Assembly: GCA_025463785.1 (NCBI GenBank)
Contig: JAODBD010000005.1
Coordinates: 248,001-312,000, forward strand
From: Glaciihabitans sp.
Lineage (GTDB): Bacteria > Actinomycetota > Actinomycetes > Actinomycetales > Microbacteriaceae
Reading direction: 5' to 3'
DNA length: 64,000 nucleotides
Made by a program: the position numbers and the translations under genes. Each line of letters opens with the position of its first letter. Within the stretch, counting starts at the first letter, position 1. The notes under the pieces were generated by a model, which was given only the letters and a program-made list of their open reading frames with translations, made no database searches and was not told where the DNA came from. Shown one piece after another: positions 46,701 to 55,310 of the stretch.

Positions 46701-49700
46701 TGACACAGCCGAGCCCAGAAGTTGCGCAGGTGCCAACGACGGAGCCGCCGGATGAGGCCGACCACGCCGTAGCCAGATAGCCGGTAACGCTAGCGCCGCC
46801 ATCGTCGGTGGGGGCCGTCCATGACACGGTCGCCTGGCCGCCATCCGGCGAGGCCGCAACATTGCCGGGTGCAGACGGCACGGTGCGCGGTGTTGCTGAT
46901 TGTGCGACAGACGCATCGCCATCTCCCGCTCCGTTGAGGAGCCTGACACGCACGTTGTACTGAGTACCGTTGGTCAGAGAGCCGATTACGAATGAGCCGC
47001 TCAGCGATCCAACGCTGACCCAGGTGTGGTCATCCGTCGTATATTCCGCACCGGTAATACTGGATCCACCCAGGTCGCCGGCGACCCAGCTGACACCGAT
47101 GCCGCCGGCGCGAGCGGTGAGCGTCACGGTCGGCGCAGCCGGTGTGGTCATCGGGATGCCGAGCTGGGAGTCAGACGCGGCGCCAATTCCGACCGCATTG
47201 ACGGCTCGAACCTCGATGGAATAGCTCACTCCGTTGGTCAGGCGCGTGCTCGAATCGGATGACAGGGTCGCAATCGTGATGGGGCTGGATGCCGCCGCCA
47301 CGGTCGCCCAGCTCGAGCCACCGTCGGTCGTGTACTGCCAGGACGTGATCGGGCTGCCACCGGTCGAGTTCACCGAAACAGCAACAGAGAGGGATCGATC
47401 GGATGCCGTCACGCCGTCGATCGACGCGCGTCCCGGCTGCGAGGCTGGCGTCCCCTGAAGCGCGGACGAACCAGAACTCGCTCCCACGGCGTTTACCGCG
47501 CGCACCTCAACCGAATAGGAGATCCCATCGGTGAGGCTAGCGACCGTGAACTCTGTGCTGAGCGAGCCCGTGCTGGTCCAGGTGCCGCCGTTCAGCCGGT
47601 ACTGGTAATTCGTGATGGGCGAGCCACCGTTGGCCGCTCCCGCGAAATCGACGCGGAGCGCCTTCGGGAGCGAGCTGACGGATGAGAGGGTCGGGGCATC
47701 CGGAGATGTCCTTGCGATCCCCTCGGCGACGCCGGAGGACGTGCCCGAACCGACCGAGTTCACTGCGCGGACCTCGACCGAGTAGGTCGTGCCGTTGACG
47801 AGCGTTGTGGTGCCGTCGCTCGAAAGCGTTGTGATGACGAGAGGACTGCCGGTCGTCCCGGTCGCACGGGCGAGCCAGTGGACGCCGCCATCCGTCGAAT
47901 ACTCGTAGCCGGTGATGGCGGAACCACCATCTGAGGTCGGTGCCGTGAACGTGGCGTCAAGCTCCTGGTTGCCTCCCGCGACCGAGCCCGCGAGCAGGGC
48001 CGGCGGACCCGGCGTGGTGATCGGGGTCGCGGATGTGGCATCCGAAGCTGATCCCGTGCCGACGGCATTGATGGCGCGCAGGCTCACCGCGTAGGTCGTG
48101 CCGTTGGTCAAGCCCGACACGACGAGTGGGCTCGACGAGGTCGGCGCTGGGGTCCAGTCGCCGCCCGAGGTGAGCTGGTACTCGTAACCCGAGATGGCCA
48201 GACCACCGCTGTTGCCCGCGGTGAAGTTGATATCGAGGGTTGCGTCGCCTGCCGTGATGCCCGTGATGCCTGGCGCGCTGGGCACCGCTGGCGTTGAAAA
48301 GGTCGACGGGGCAGAGTTCGCACCAACGCCGCTGGCCGAGATCCCGTGCAGCGAAACTGAATAGCTGGTGCCGTTCGCGAGGCTGCCGATGGTGAACGGG
48401 CTCGAGGTCGTTCCCGTCGGAATCCAACCGCCCGAACCGATCTGGTACTCGTAGCCCGTGATGGGGCTGCCGCCCGCGTTGCCCGCGGTGAATGAAACCG
48501 ATGCCGTGCCGATGCCGGTCGTGACACCAGTGATCGTTGGGGCGCTCGGAGTCGACACCGGAGTGGCAGACAACGGTGCGGAAGCCGCTCCCGCACCGAC
48601 CGCATTTACCGCACGCAGCACAACGGAATAGGAGGTGCCGTTGGTGAGGCCGGTGATCGAGAACGGCGATGACGTGCCGATGGTCACCCAGTCGCCGCCG
48701 GTGATCTCGTACTGGTAGGCAGTGATCGGTGCGTCAGAGGTCCCGGGCGTGAACGCGACCGAGATCGCGCTGTCCGAGGGAGTTCGGGAGGTCAACGTCG
48801 GCGGGCCGGGCACCGCGCTCGGCGTAACGCTCGAGGATGCCGCTGAATAGGGGGACTGCCCGAACGAGTTGACCGCGGCGACGCGGAATACGTATGCGAC
48901 ACCGTCGGTGAGACCGGTGACCTGTGCCGATGTAACGCCCGAGGTGTCGTCGACAAATGTCTGCCAGCTCGGCGAGGACCCTGCGATTGCGTACTGTACG
49001 ACGTAGTCCGTGATGTCGGCTCCGCCCGAGCTGAGCGGTGCGAGCCAGGTGACGTTGGCTGCGCCGTCGCCGGATGTTCCCGAGACGCCGGTCGGGGCAT
49101 CCGGAGCGCTCATGTCGTAGGAGATCGTGACCGATCCGTTCACATCGTCGGTCGCGTAGTACTGGTAAACCGCGCTGCCGGAGAGGAAGCCGCTCACGTC
49201 GTTCGCGCCCGGCGAGCCGCCGTAACCGAAGTACTCGGTGCTGGTTCCGGCGCCGTATGCGACCGCACCCGGGCCGCCACCGACTGACCCGCCGCCGCCT
49301 GCGCCTGAGGCGCCACCGTCACAGCGAATACCCGCGGTGCAGACGGAGTTGGTCGAGATGCCGTTCTGTCCGGCAGTATCGACTGTGTCGGTGCGCGCCG
49401 TGAAGGTTGCCGCCCCGGGCTGGCCTGCTGTCGGTGCGAACTGGCCGCTTCCGCCGCCACCGCCGCCGCCGCCGGCGACGATCACCTGCGATCCGTCCTG
49501 GATGACCGTGGCACCACCACCACCACCGCCACCGCCCGATGAACCCTGGTCGCCCGCGACGCCGCCGGTGCCGCCCGCGTAGCCGGACAGGGGGTTGGTG
49601 CCGCCCACGCCGCCCGCGGCGCTGCCCAGTTTGCTGGCGCCTTCGGAGCCGCCCTTGCCGACGCCGATGGAGATGACGTCACCGGGGATAACCGCGAGGA

Positions 49701-49977
49701 TGCCGCTGACGCTGCCGCGGTAGCCGCCCTGCAGTGGATTGGTGTTGTCAGCGCCGCCGAGGCCACCGGCTCCACCCAGCATGGAGACGTCGATCCGGGT
49801 GATCCCCGCTGGCACAGTAAATGTCTGCACCGAAGTCGAGTAGTCAAAGGTCTGGCTCACGCTCGCGGCGTTCGCGGCGATGACGCCAGGAACCGCAACG
49901 AGTGCGAGCGCAACGATCGCGGCACCGGACGTGATCATGGCGATTGCACGCCGACTGTAACGTCGCTGAAATAGCAT
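43732..49977 (-). CDS. Giant surface protein: Gly-rich domain, about 12 fibronectin III repeats, C-terminal membrane anchor
   Basis: About 2081 residues. A signal peptide (1 to about 38, ending ANAA) is followed by a Gly-rich domain with long Gly runs (residues 90-270). About twelve fibronectin type III modules follow, each near PSAPTI...GYEYQ...LTNGTSYSVxLRAVN. Next come five ~80-residue repeats (DGYTVTISN...VTVTGLDAGxS). A Pro/Thr linker (TPTPTP) and a final domain lead to one membrane helix and RRRRRDDDEEK. No LPXTG motif. Start ATG at 49977 has GGGGGGA upstream; GTG at 49998 is possible. Likely adhesin or cell-wall-spanning filament (inference). Confidence 0.85.
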   Translation of the reverse strand: MLFQRRYSRRAIAMITSGAAIVALALVAVPGVIAANAASVSQTFDYSTSVQTFTVPAGITRIDVSMLGGAGGLGGADNTNPLQGGYRGSVSGILAVIPGDVISIGVGKGGSEGASKLGSAAGGVGGTNPLSGYAGGTGGVAGDQGSSGGGGGGGGATVIQDGSQVIVAGGGGGGGGSGQFAPTAGQPGAATFTARTDTVDTAGQNGISTNSVCTAGIRCDGGASGAGGGGSVGGGPGAVAYGAGTSTEYFGYGGSPGANDVSGFLSGSAVYQYYATDDVNGSVTISYDMSAPDAPTGVSGTSGDGAANVTWLAPLSSGGADITDYVVQYAIAGSSPSWQTFVDDTSGVTSAQVTGLTDGVAYVFRVAAVNSFGQSPYSAASSSVTPSAVPGPPTLTSRTPSDSAISVAFTPGTSDAPITAYQYEITGGDWVTIGTSSPFSITGLTNGTSYSVVLRAVNAVGAGAASAPLSATPVSTPSAPTITGVTTGIGTASVSFTAGNAGGSPITGYEYQIGSGGWIPTGTTSSPFTIGSLANGTSYSVSLHGISASGVGANSAPSTFSTPAVPSAPGITGITAGDATLDINFTAGNSGGLAISGYEYQLTSGGDWTPAPTSSSPLVVSGLTNGTTYAVSLRAINAVGTGSASDATSATPITTPGPPALLAGSVAGGNQELDATFTAPTSDGGSAITGYEYSTDGGVHWLARATGTTGSPLVITTLSSDGTTTLVNGTTYSVEVRAVNSVGSGTSSGVAEGIARTSPDAPTLSSVSSLPKALRVDFAGAANGGSPITNYQYRLNGGTWTSTGSLSTEFTVASLTDGISYSVEVRAVNAVGASSGSSALQGTPASQPGRASIDGVTASDRSLSVAVSVNSTGGSPITSWQYTTDGGSSWATVAAASSPITIATLSSDSSTRLTNGVSYSIEVRAVNAVGIGAASDSQLGIPMTTPAAPTVTLTARAGGIGVSWVAGDLGGSSITGAEYTTDDHTWVSVGSLSGSFVIGSLTNGTQYNVRVRLLNGAGDGDASVAQSATPRTVPSAPGNVAASPDGGQATVSWTAPTDDGGASVTGYLATAWSASSGGSVVGTCATSGLGCVITGLTNGVAYYVSVVATNAAGTGSASSPQVAVVPLAKPSAPTISSISPANTFLTVNFTAGAQGSSSITGYQYSLNLGDWVSVGTTTSPIVISSLTNGVAYSIVLRAVNASGGGASSVPVSGTPFGVPDVPDSSMITATPGSGSAMVTWVAPNNNGSAITAYSVVAWSASFQGTQVKTCTTATLTCTLSGLTNGTTYYVTVDATNAAGTTTRSTPRVAVTPGAPGAVTGLTGTAGDGTVDLSWTAGSADTSPISDYTIWYEAAGASSYTQFSDGISTGTTATVTGLSNGTPYTFIVYAINGSGTGQPSARSDVYTPLADAIVASVADLQSSDGGFSGVLVNPVSYAEYTPTSDFGSASIQGGRVIVTGLDAGQTATITITVTAFGHKTGQYFFEGTAFLAGSIPQLTTPVRTVDGYTVDISNLTDGVAYTVSATTGNATIDGSTVTVSGLSSGESSDITVTASQDGYTTTHANATGAALDAGVVPVLSDPTATADGYVLTISNWSEDYAYTYAATAGSVNGAGSTVTVTGLDASQSSTVTVTATRTGYTTASADATGTALDPAADLTTTGTTPTADGFTFGLTNFDPSFSYAVTTTAGDVVFADGLVTVTGLEPGTTATVTLSATKSGARDASTAVDGNPAIAAGTAPALSDPVSTTDGFTTTITNFSITSEYSVSVDSGTVVQDGTLVTVSGLDAGASASVTVTVTRVGYTSESTTVLGVALEAVPTPTPTPTPTPTSTPTAKPTHTPAPTTPTVTPTPTPTPSPTSDSTPGDGGVTAPDGTVSNEIDPGTGESWTGDTLTPSTLTSSPSSTTLTSDGQSMMLSTVVGKSDAALIRGQVVVFPGGRLHVGVTGFKPGTPVTVWVFSTPVEVAQPNVRVDRTAESQFLLPAEIHVGNHMVVASGTSATGKPVTMKIGFVVSAPGGAASGGAAKPTATLINTAGSESGFGAGLGWTVAAVLLIALLGFFFLLAWRRRRRDDDEEKGGAHSA

Positions 49978-50200
49978 CCCCTGAAGTCCCCCCTGCACGT
50001 CAACGACCCAGGCGAGACTTAGGTGCGATTACGTCGGGTCGTAGGTGTCGGCTCCCATGCCAAACACGTGCACGGTTCAATAGTGGCCTGCAAGCAGAGC
50101 GAGCGGTATACCCCCGTGCACCCCAGTCCGGGGCGCCCCGACTCGGGGGGTCGGGCAACCTCGGCCGACCGCACCCCCGGAGGTAGGTCCAAAACTACTG

Positions 50201-50307
50201 TGTCAACACGCGCCAACACCGGCGCGTGTTGACACAGCCGAAACGAAGCTGGACAAGAGATCCGAAACCGGTACGTCAATTCGCGCCAACATCGGCGCGT
50301 GTTGACA
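50201..50307. repeat. Twin hairpins downstream of mfd
   Basis: Hairpin 1 (50201-50234): perfect 14-bp arms TGTCAACACGCGCC and GGCGCGTGTTGACA around AACACC. Hairpin 2 (50274-50307): the same right arm, a left arm with two changes, and loop AACATC. Both are followed by AGCCGAAACG, so the unit is a 73-base tandem duplication. They lie in the 49978-50360 spacer, 54-160 bases past the mfd stop, and may terminate mfd transcription. The rest of that spacer must hold the surface-protein promoter; I see no gene there. Confidence 0.85.
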
Positions 50308-50360
50308 TAGCCGAAACGGACCCTCTGCCGCGGTGCGGCCAATATGCGACGGGCTTGCGC

Positions 50361-53300
50361 CTACTCCGCTGGAGACGTGACTGCCTCGACCGGCGCAGGG
50401 AAGATCGCCGTAAGCAGCGTCGCTGCCCAGCCGATCAGGTCCGCGTCGGCGAGCGCCTCACCGTTGACGCGCGGCATCGGCACCGACAGCGCCTTCGCTT
50501 GCGCGAAATACCGCGCGCCCGGGTACAGGCGCTGCAGTCGCACCTGCAGTGAGTCCGGCAGTTCTGCCGGCGCAACCCGTAGGTTGGAGCCCATCGCCAC
50601 AACCTCGCTAAGACCGGCCTTCACCGCGGCCCGCCGCAGCCGTGACACCGCGATCAGGTTGAGTACGGCCCCGGGCGGATCCCCGTAGCGATCGGTCAAC
50701 TCCTCGAGCACCTCGTCAATTTGCGTCGAAGTGGATGTCGGCGCAGACGCCGTAGACAGCTTCTGGTACGCCTCCAGCCGCAGCCGTTCACTCTCGACAT
50801 ACTCCTCGGGAATGTGCGCGTCGACCGGCAGCTCAAGCCGCAGTTCGGTCTGGCCCTCGGCGACATCCCCACGGAAGGCGCTCACGGCTTCGCCGATCAT
50901 CCGCAGGTACAAATCGAACCCGACGCCAGCGATGTGACCGGATTGCTCGCCGCCGAGAAGGTTGCCCGCGCCGCGAATCTCGAGGTCTTTGAGGGCGATC
51001 TGGATGCCCGAGCCGAGATCATTGTTCGCGGCGATGGTCGACAGCCGATCGAGCGCCGTCTCAGACAGCGGCTTCATCTCGTCGTACAGGAAGTAGGCGT
51101 ACGCGCGCTCGCGCCCACGCCCGACACGACCACGCAACTGGTGCAGCTGTGAGAGCCCGTACTTGTCGGCGCGGTCAATGATGAGAGTGTTGGCGTTCGC
51201 GATGTCGAGGCCGGTCTCGATGATTGTCGTCGACACCAGGACGTCGAACCGGCGCTCCCAGAAGTCGACCATGACCTGCTCGAGCACGTGCTCGGGCAGC
51301 TGTCCGTGGGCGACGGCGATGCGCGCATCCGGAACTATCTCGGCCAGCTGTGCCGCGACCCGGTTGATTGACGAGACGCGATTGTGCACGTAGAAGACCT
51401 GGCCCTCGCGCAGCAGCTCGCGGCGAATCGCGGCGCCCACCTGCTTGTCTGAGTACGGTCCGACGAAGGTCAGAATCGGATGCCGATCCTCCGGCGGCGT
51501 CGCAAGCGTCGACATCTCGCGAATACCGGTGACCGCCATCTCGAGCGTGCGCGGGATCGGCGTGGCCGACATGGCCAGAATGTCGACGTTGGTCTTCAGC
51601 TTCTTCAGCGCGTCCTTGTGTTCGACGCCGAAACGCTGCTCCTCATCTATGACGACAAGGCCGAGATCCTTGAAACGAATGGTGGAGCCAAGGATGCGGT
51701 GAGTTCCGATAACCATGTCGACGCTGCCCTCGGCGAGCCCGTCGATGGTCTCTTTGGCCTCTTTGTCGCTTTGGAACCGGCTGAGCGCGCGAAGGTGTAC
51801 CGGGAAGCCCGCAAAGCGTTCGGTGAAGGTTTCCATATGTTGCTTGACGAGCAGCGTGGTCGGGACGATCATGGCGACCTGCTTGCCATCCTGGATCGCT
51901 TTGAAAGCGGCTCGCACGGCAACCTCGGTCTTGCCGTAGCCGACGTCGCCGGAGAGTAGACGGTCCATCGGGATGGGCGACTCCATGTCGCGCTTGACCT
52001 CGTCGATCGTGGTCAGCTGGTCTGGGGTCTCGGCGAACGGGAAGGCCTCTTCCAGCTCGCGCTGCCACGGGGTGTCGGGCGGGAACGCGTGACCGCGACT
52101 GGCCATGCGCGCCGAGTAGAGCTTCACGAGCTCGACGGCGATGTCGCGCACGGCCCTGCGCGCCTTGCCTTTCGCGGCCGACCAGTCGCTGCCGCCCATC
52201 TTGCTGAGCGCTGGCGCCTCGCCTCCGACGTAGCGGGTGAGCAGGTCGAGCTGGTCGGTCGGAACGTACAGCTTGTCACCCGGATAGCCACGCTTGTTGG
52301 GCGCGTACTCGATCACGAGGAACTCCCGCGTCGATTTGACGGCGTTGCGGCCGCCGCTGCTGACTTCACGCTGGGTGAGTTCGAGGAATTTGCCGATGCC
52401 GTGCGTCTGGTGCACGACGAAGTCGCCGGTTTTGAGCTGCAGCGGATCGACGACGTTTTTGCGACGGCTGGCGAGCTTTTTGACCTGGCGCGAGTCGTAG
52501 CCGGCCGTGCGACCGTAAAACTCGCTTTCGCTGAGCACCGCGAGCTTGATGTCGGGGAACTCGAAGCCGGATTCGACGGATGCCTTCAGCAGGTATGCGA
52601 CGCCGAGTTCTGGACCGGCACCGCCGGCATCCGCCGGGTAGGTTTCGACCACGCGGCCGGCGATTTCGTGCTCGGCAAGTACATCGGCGGCACGTTCGAC
52701 CAGGCCGGTGCCCTGGGCCGCGATGGCGATGGTCCAGCCGGCCCTGGCGAGGTCACCGACGTGCTCGATGGCGCCGTTCAGTTGGCCGGCAAAGCTGGGG
52801 ACCGCTGTGGCGTCGATGCGAACGTATTCGCCCGCGGACGCGACGAGGTCTTCGACCGAGCCGAGTTCACTGGTTGGTGCCTCCGCTACGAGCCCGCTGT
52901 CGAAGCTGCTCAGCGTCCACCATGCGCGGGTGCCGGCGCTCATCCGCAGGGCTCCGAGCGACAGGAAGTCTCCGGCGTCGAGGTCGATAGGTGCCTCGGC
53001 GCCTGCCGTTGCGGCGCTCCATGCTGCGGCAAGGAATTCGCGGTTGGTTTCGATCAGGCTGACCGCGCGGGTGGCGACCCGTTCGGGCGAGAGTACGGCG
53101 ATGGCGGCGTTCTCGGGCAGGTAGTGCGTGAGCGGTACCAGTTTGTTGACGAGGGCGGGTGCCAGCGATTCCATCCCTTCGACGGGGATGCCTTCGGAGA
53201 TCTTGGCGAGCATTTGCGCGATGCTGGGGAATTCGTGCTGCATCTCTTTTGCCCGCTGACGCACGGCTTCGCTGAGGAGCAACTCGCGGCTGGCGGGGAA

Positions 53301-54002
53301 CTCGGCACCGGTCAGCGGATCGCCAAGGCTGCGCTGGTCTGCGACGGAGAAGTAGCGGAGCTGTTCGACTTCGTCGCCAAAGAATTCGATGCGCACGGGA
53401 TGTTCGGCGATGGGCGAGAAGACATCGAGGATGCCGCCGCGCACCGCGAATTCGCCCCGCCGTGTCACCATGTCGACCCGGGCGTATGCAAGATCGATGA
53501 GGTTTCTGCTGATGGCACTGAGGTCGTAGCCGCGACCGTTTTGGCTGAGGCTGATGGGTTCGAGCTCGGTGAGGTTGTCGGCCAACGGCTGGAGCGCCGC
53601 ACGCACGGAGGCCACGATGATGATGCTTTTCTGCGGTCTCGCGTTCGACGCGTTGAGTGGGCTCCACGCTTTGAGCCTGCGGAGCGCGTCGATCCGTTTG
53701 CCCACAGTTTCGGCGCTCGGGCTGAGGCGTTCGTGCGGCAGGGTCTCCCAGGCAGGGAACTCGATGATGTCAACATCGCCGATGTAGCAGGCGAGCGCAT
53801 CCCTCAGAGCTTCGGATTCGCGGCCGGTCGCGGTGATGGCCAGAAGCGCCTGCGGCCCCTGGCGACGCTCGAGGAGTCCCGCAATCAGCGGCGCACGGAG
53901 CCCGTCGACGAGCGAGAAATCGGCGCTGCGCCTGGCGTACGAAAGTGCGTTCTCGAAAGTGCGGGCGCGCGAAAGCCCGCTGATAATCGTTTCGAGTACC
54001 AC
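50361..54002 (-). CDS. mfd: Transcription-repair coupling factor
   Basis: A 1213-residue DNA translocase that releases RNA polymerase stalled at lesions and recruits UvrA. The order is a UvrB-like N-terminal region (about 1-400), the CarD-like RNA polymerase-interacting domain near 510-590 (FVVHQTHGIGKFLELTQREV), a RecG-like translocase with Walker A GDVGYGKTEV near 685 and VVIDEEQRFG near 782, and the TRCF C-terminal domain. GTG at 54002. In mycobacteria mazG and eno follow directly; here they are about 36 kb away. Confidence 0.96.
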   Translation of the reverse strand: MVLETIISGLSRARTFENALSYARRSADFSLVDGLRAPLIAGLLERRQGPQALLAITATGRESEALRDALACYIGDVDIIEFPAWETLPHERLSPSAETVGKRIDALRRLKAWSPLNASNARPQKSIIIVASVRAALQPLADNLTELEPISLSQNGRGYDLSAISRNLIDLAYARVDMVTRRGEFAVRGGILDVFSPIAEHPVRIEFFGDEVEQLRYFSVADQRSLGDPLTGAEFPASRELLLSEAVRQRAKEMQHEFPSIAQMLAKISEGIPVEGMESLAPALVNKLVPLTHYLPENAAIAVLSPERVATRAVSLIETNREFLAAAWSAATAGAEAPIDLDAGDFLSLGALRMSAGTRAWWTLSSFDSGLVAEAPTSELGSVEDLVASAGEYVRIDATAVPSFAGQLNGAIEHVGDLARAGWTIAIAAQGTGLVERAADVLAEHEIAGRVVETYPADAGGAGPELGVAYLLKASVESGFEFPDIKLAVLSESEFYGRTAGYDSRQVKKLASRRKNVVDPLQLKTGDFVVHQTHGIGKFLELTQREVSSGGRNAVKSTREFLVIEYAPNKRGYPGDKLYVPTDQLDLLTRYVGGEAPALSKMGGSDWSAAKGKARRAVRDIAVELVKLYSARMASRGHAFPPDTPWQRELEEAFPFAETPDQLTTIDEVKRDMESPIPMDRLLSGDVGYGKTEVAVRAAFKAIQDGKQVAMIVPTTLLVKQHMETFTERFAGFPVHLRALSRFQSDKEAKETIDGLAEGSVDMVIGTHRILGSTIRFKDLGLVVIDEEQRFGVEHKDALKKLKTNVDILAMSATPIPRTLEMAVTGIREMSTLATPPEDRHPILTFVGPYSDKQVGAAIRRELLREGQVFYVHNRVSSINRVAAQLAEIVPDARIAVAHGQLPEHVLEQVMVDFWERRFDVLVSTTIIETGLDIANANTLIIDRADKYGLSQLHQLRGRVGRGRERAYAYFLYDEMKPLSETALDRLSTIAANNDLGSGIQIALKDLEIRGAGNLLGGEQSGHIAGVGFDLYLRMIGEAVSAFRGDVAEGQTELRLELPVDAHIPEEYVESERLRLEAYQKLSTASAPTSTSTQIDEVLEELTDRYGDPPGAVLNLIAVSRLRRAAVKAGLSEVVAMGSNLRVAPAELPDSLQVRLQRLYPGARYFAQAKALSVPMPRVNGEALADADLIGWAATLLTAIFPAPVEAVTSPAE

Positions 54003-54114
54003 CTGTCCAGTCTAAGCGGAGGCACCGACGCCGTTTCGCTGCCACCGCCAGCCGCAGCGTGCCGGTCGCCCGGCGCCGGGCGCCGACCAGCCTTGGCGAC
54101 TCCCCCGAACCATT

Positions 54115-54164
54115 CGTGATTTTCAGGACGCCTACCTTCGAAGGAGCCGTTCCTGAAAATCACG
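54115..54164 (-). repeat. 50-bp palindromic intergenic element, copy 1 (inverted orientation)
   Basis: Arms CGTGATTTTCAGGA and TCCTGAAAATCACG are perfect 14-bp inverted repeats around a 22-base centre. Copies 2 (57318-57367) and 3 (61518-61567) have the same length. Flanks and centre show this copy is reversed relative to them. It lies between mfd and the epimerase gene, downstream of the latter. Confidence 0.88.
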
Positions 54165-54208
54165 AGCACGCCGGCGGTATCTCCACGGAGACCGCGAATC
54201 GCAGACGT

Positions 54209-54288
54209 TGGCCGAGGTCCAGGCGTAGATCGCGTTGATTTCGGACCTCAGCCGAGCCTCACGCGTAGATCGACCTGATTTCTGTTTC
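54209..54288 (-). repeat. Imperfect 40-bp tandem duplication in the epimerase-mfd spacer
   Basis: On the minus strand two adjacent ~40-base units share GAAATCA, CGATCTACGC and CTCGGC in order and spacing. The first unit carries the end of the small ORF at 54259-54351. About 70 percent of positions agree. Confidence 0.55.
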
Positions 54289-54351
54289 AAGCTCGCGGAT
54301 GCGCGGCAGCTGGACGACCGCGGCGCGGTGGCCACGCATCACGAGACGCAC
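54259..54351 (-). CDS. Possible 30-residue small protein
   Basis: A short ORF starting GTG at 54351 with GAAAGG eight bases upstream. It ends RIRELETEIRSIYA, and codon choice looks gene-like (GC-rich third positions). It follows the epimerase gene on the same strand. It could equally be a worn 3' end of a lost gene. No family is recognised. Confidence 0.25.
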   Translation of the reverse strand: MRLVMRGHRAAVVQLPRIRELETEIRSIYA

Positions 54352-54381
54352 CTTGTTCGCCTTTCGCGGAGAGCGGGACGG

Positions 54382-55230
54382 TCAGGCGAGCGACTCCTTG
54401 GCCACCCAGCGCAGCTCCGTCTGCGCCTTCTCGGTCGACAACCGCATGCTCGTGCGCGTGAGCAGCTCCCCCGCAAACGGAGCCATTGTGCGCAGCAGCC
54501 CCTCGGGCAACTCCATGGGCGGCCTGATGCCGAGGGCGCGCGCGCGGGCAACTTCACGGTCGCGGTAGCTCATGGGGCGGGCATCCGCGATGTTGTAGAC
54601 GGCGCCGGGCTTGCCCTTCGCGAGGGCTGCAACCACCGCGGATGCGGCATCCGACAGATGCACCATCGGAAGTGCACCGCGCCAGTGGCTGGCGACCGGT
54701 GAGACCCTTGACCCTGCTCCGTAAAACAGGCCGTAGCGCAGGACGATGCCGCCGAACGCGAGTGTCTGCAGCTCGAGGCTGTCGATGGCGGCCAGCACCG
54801 CATTATTGCGGCCGTCGGGTTGCCCGAACGACGCGGTCTCGGCGAGTGGCTGACGGCCATGATCGGTGAAACCGTATCCTCCGAAGAAGGATGCCGCGAC
54901 GAACTTCTTCGCCCCCAGCTGACGCGCGGCGGCGATGAGCGTGCTCGTTCCCTCCGCCCGCAGGCGGTTGGTTGCGCGCATGTCTCGGTGGCTGAGGGGC
55001 GCTTTGCTCAGCGCGGTCGCCTGGTGCACAACGGCATCCACTTTCAAGCCGCCGACCGCGGCCAGGAACGCGTCGCGATCGGTGAGGTCGGCGACGATCT
55101 CCTGCGCCTTGAACGCGCTGAGCGAGCCAGCGGTGCGCGTGACGCCGATGACTGTGTGGCGCGCGGAAACGAGTTGCGGTACGAGAAACTCACCGATCGC
55201 TCCGGAAGCTCCCACCACAAGAACGCGCAT
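54382..55230 (-). CDS. NAD-dependent epimerase/dehydratase-like protein (atypical SDR)
   Basis: A 282-residue Rossmann-fold protein. GASGAIGEFL (residues 7-16) is the NAD(P)-binding glycine motif; DAVVHQATA and the AASFFGGYGF segment are typical of extended/atypical SDRs, and VYNIADARPMSYRD is the epimerase C-terminal pattern. A classical YxxxK is not obvious, so catalysis is uncertain. ATG at 55230; the longer frame to 55308 lacks similarity. It lies on the mfd strand, separated by a spacer with repeats. Confidence 0.8.
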   Translation of the reverse strand: MRVLVVGASGAIGEFLVPQLVSARHTVIGVTRTAGSLSAFKAQEIVADLTDRDAFLAAVGGLKVDAVVHQATALSKAPLSHRDMRATNRLRAEGTSTLIAAARQLGAKKFVAASFFGGYGFTDHGRQPLAETASFGQPDGRNNAVLAAIDSLELQTLAFGGIVLRYGLFYGAGSRVSPVASHWRGALPMVHLSDAASAVVAALAKGKPGAVYNIADARPMSYRDREVARARALGIRPPMELPEGLLRTMAPFAGELLTRTSMRLSTEKAQTELRWVAKESLA

Positions 55231-55310
55231 GCGGTCAACGTTACCGGTCGTTCTATGGCACCCGGACTGGGAGGCTGCCTGCTCGCAGTCAAACCCGATA
55301 AAGTCCACAC

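Noticed and set aside
14631-49977. Prophage or integrative element
   Set aside because: No integrase, transposase, phage structural gene or clear att repeats are visible; content looks like accumulated accessory genes.
52089-54119. 676-codon open frame on the plus strand opposite mfd
   Set aside because: It is antisense to a clear mfd gene, has no family motif, and such long shadows are common in GC-rich DNA.
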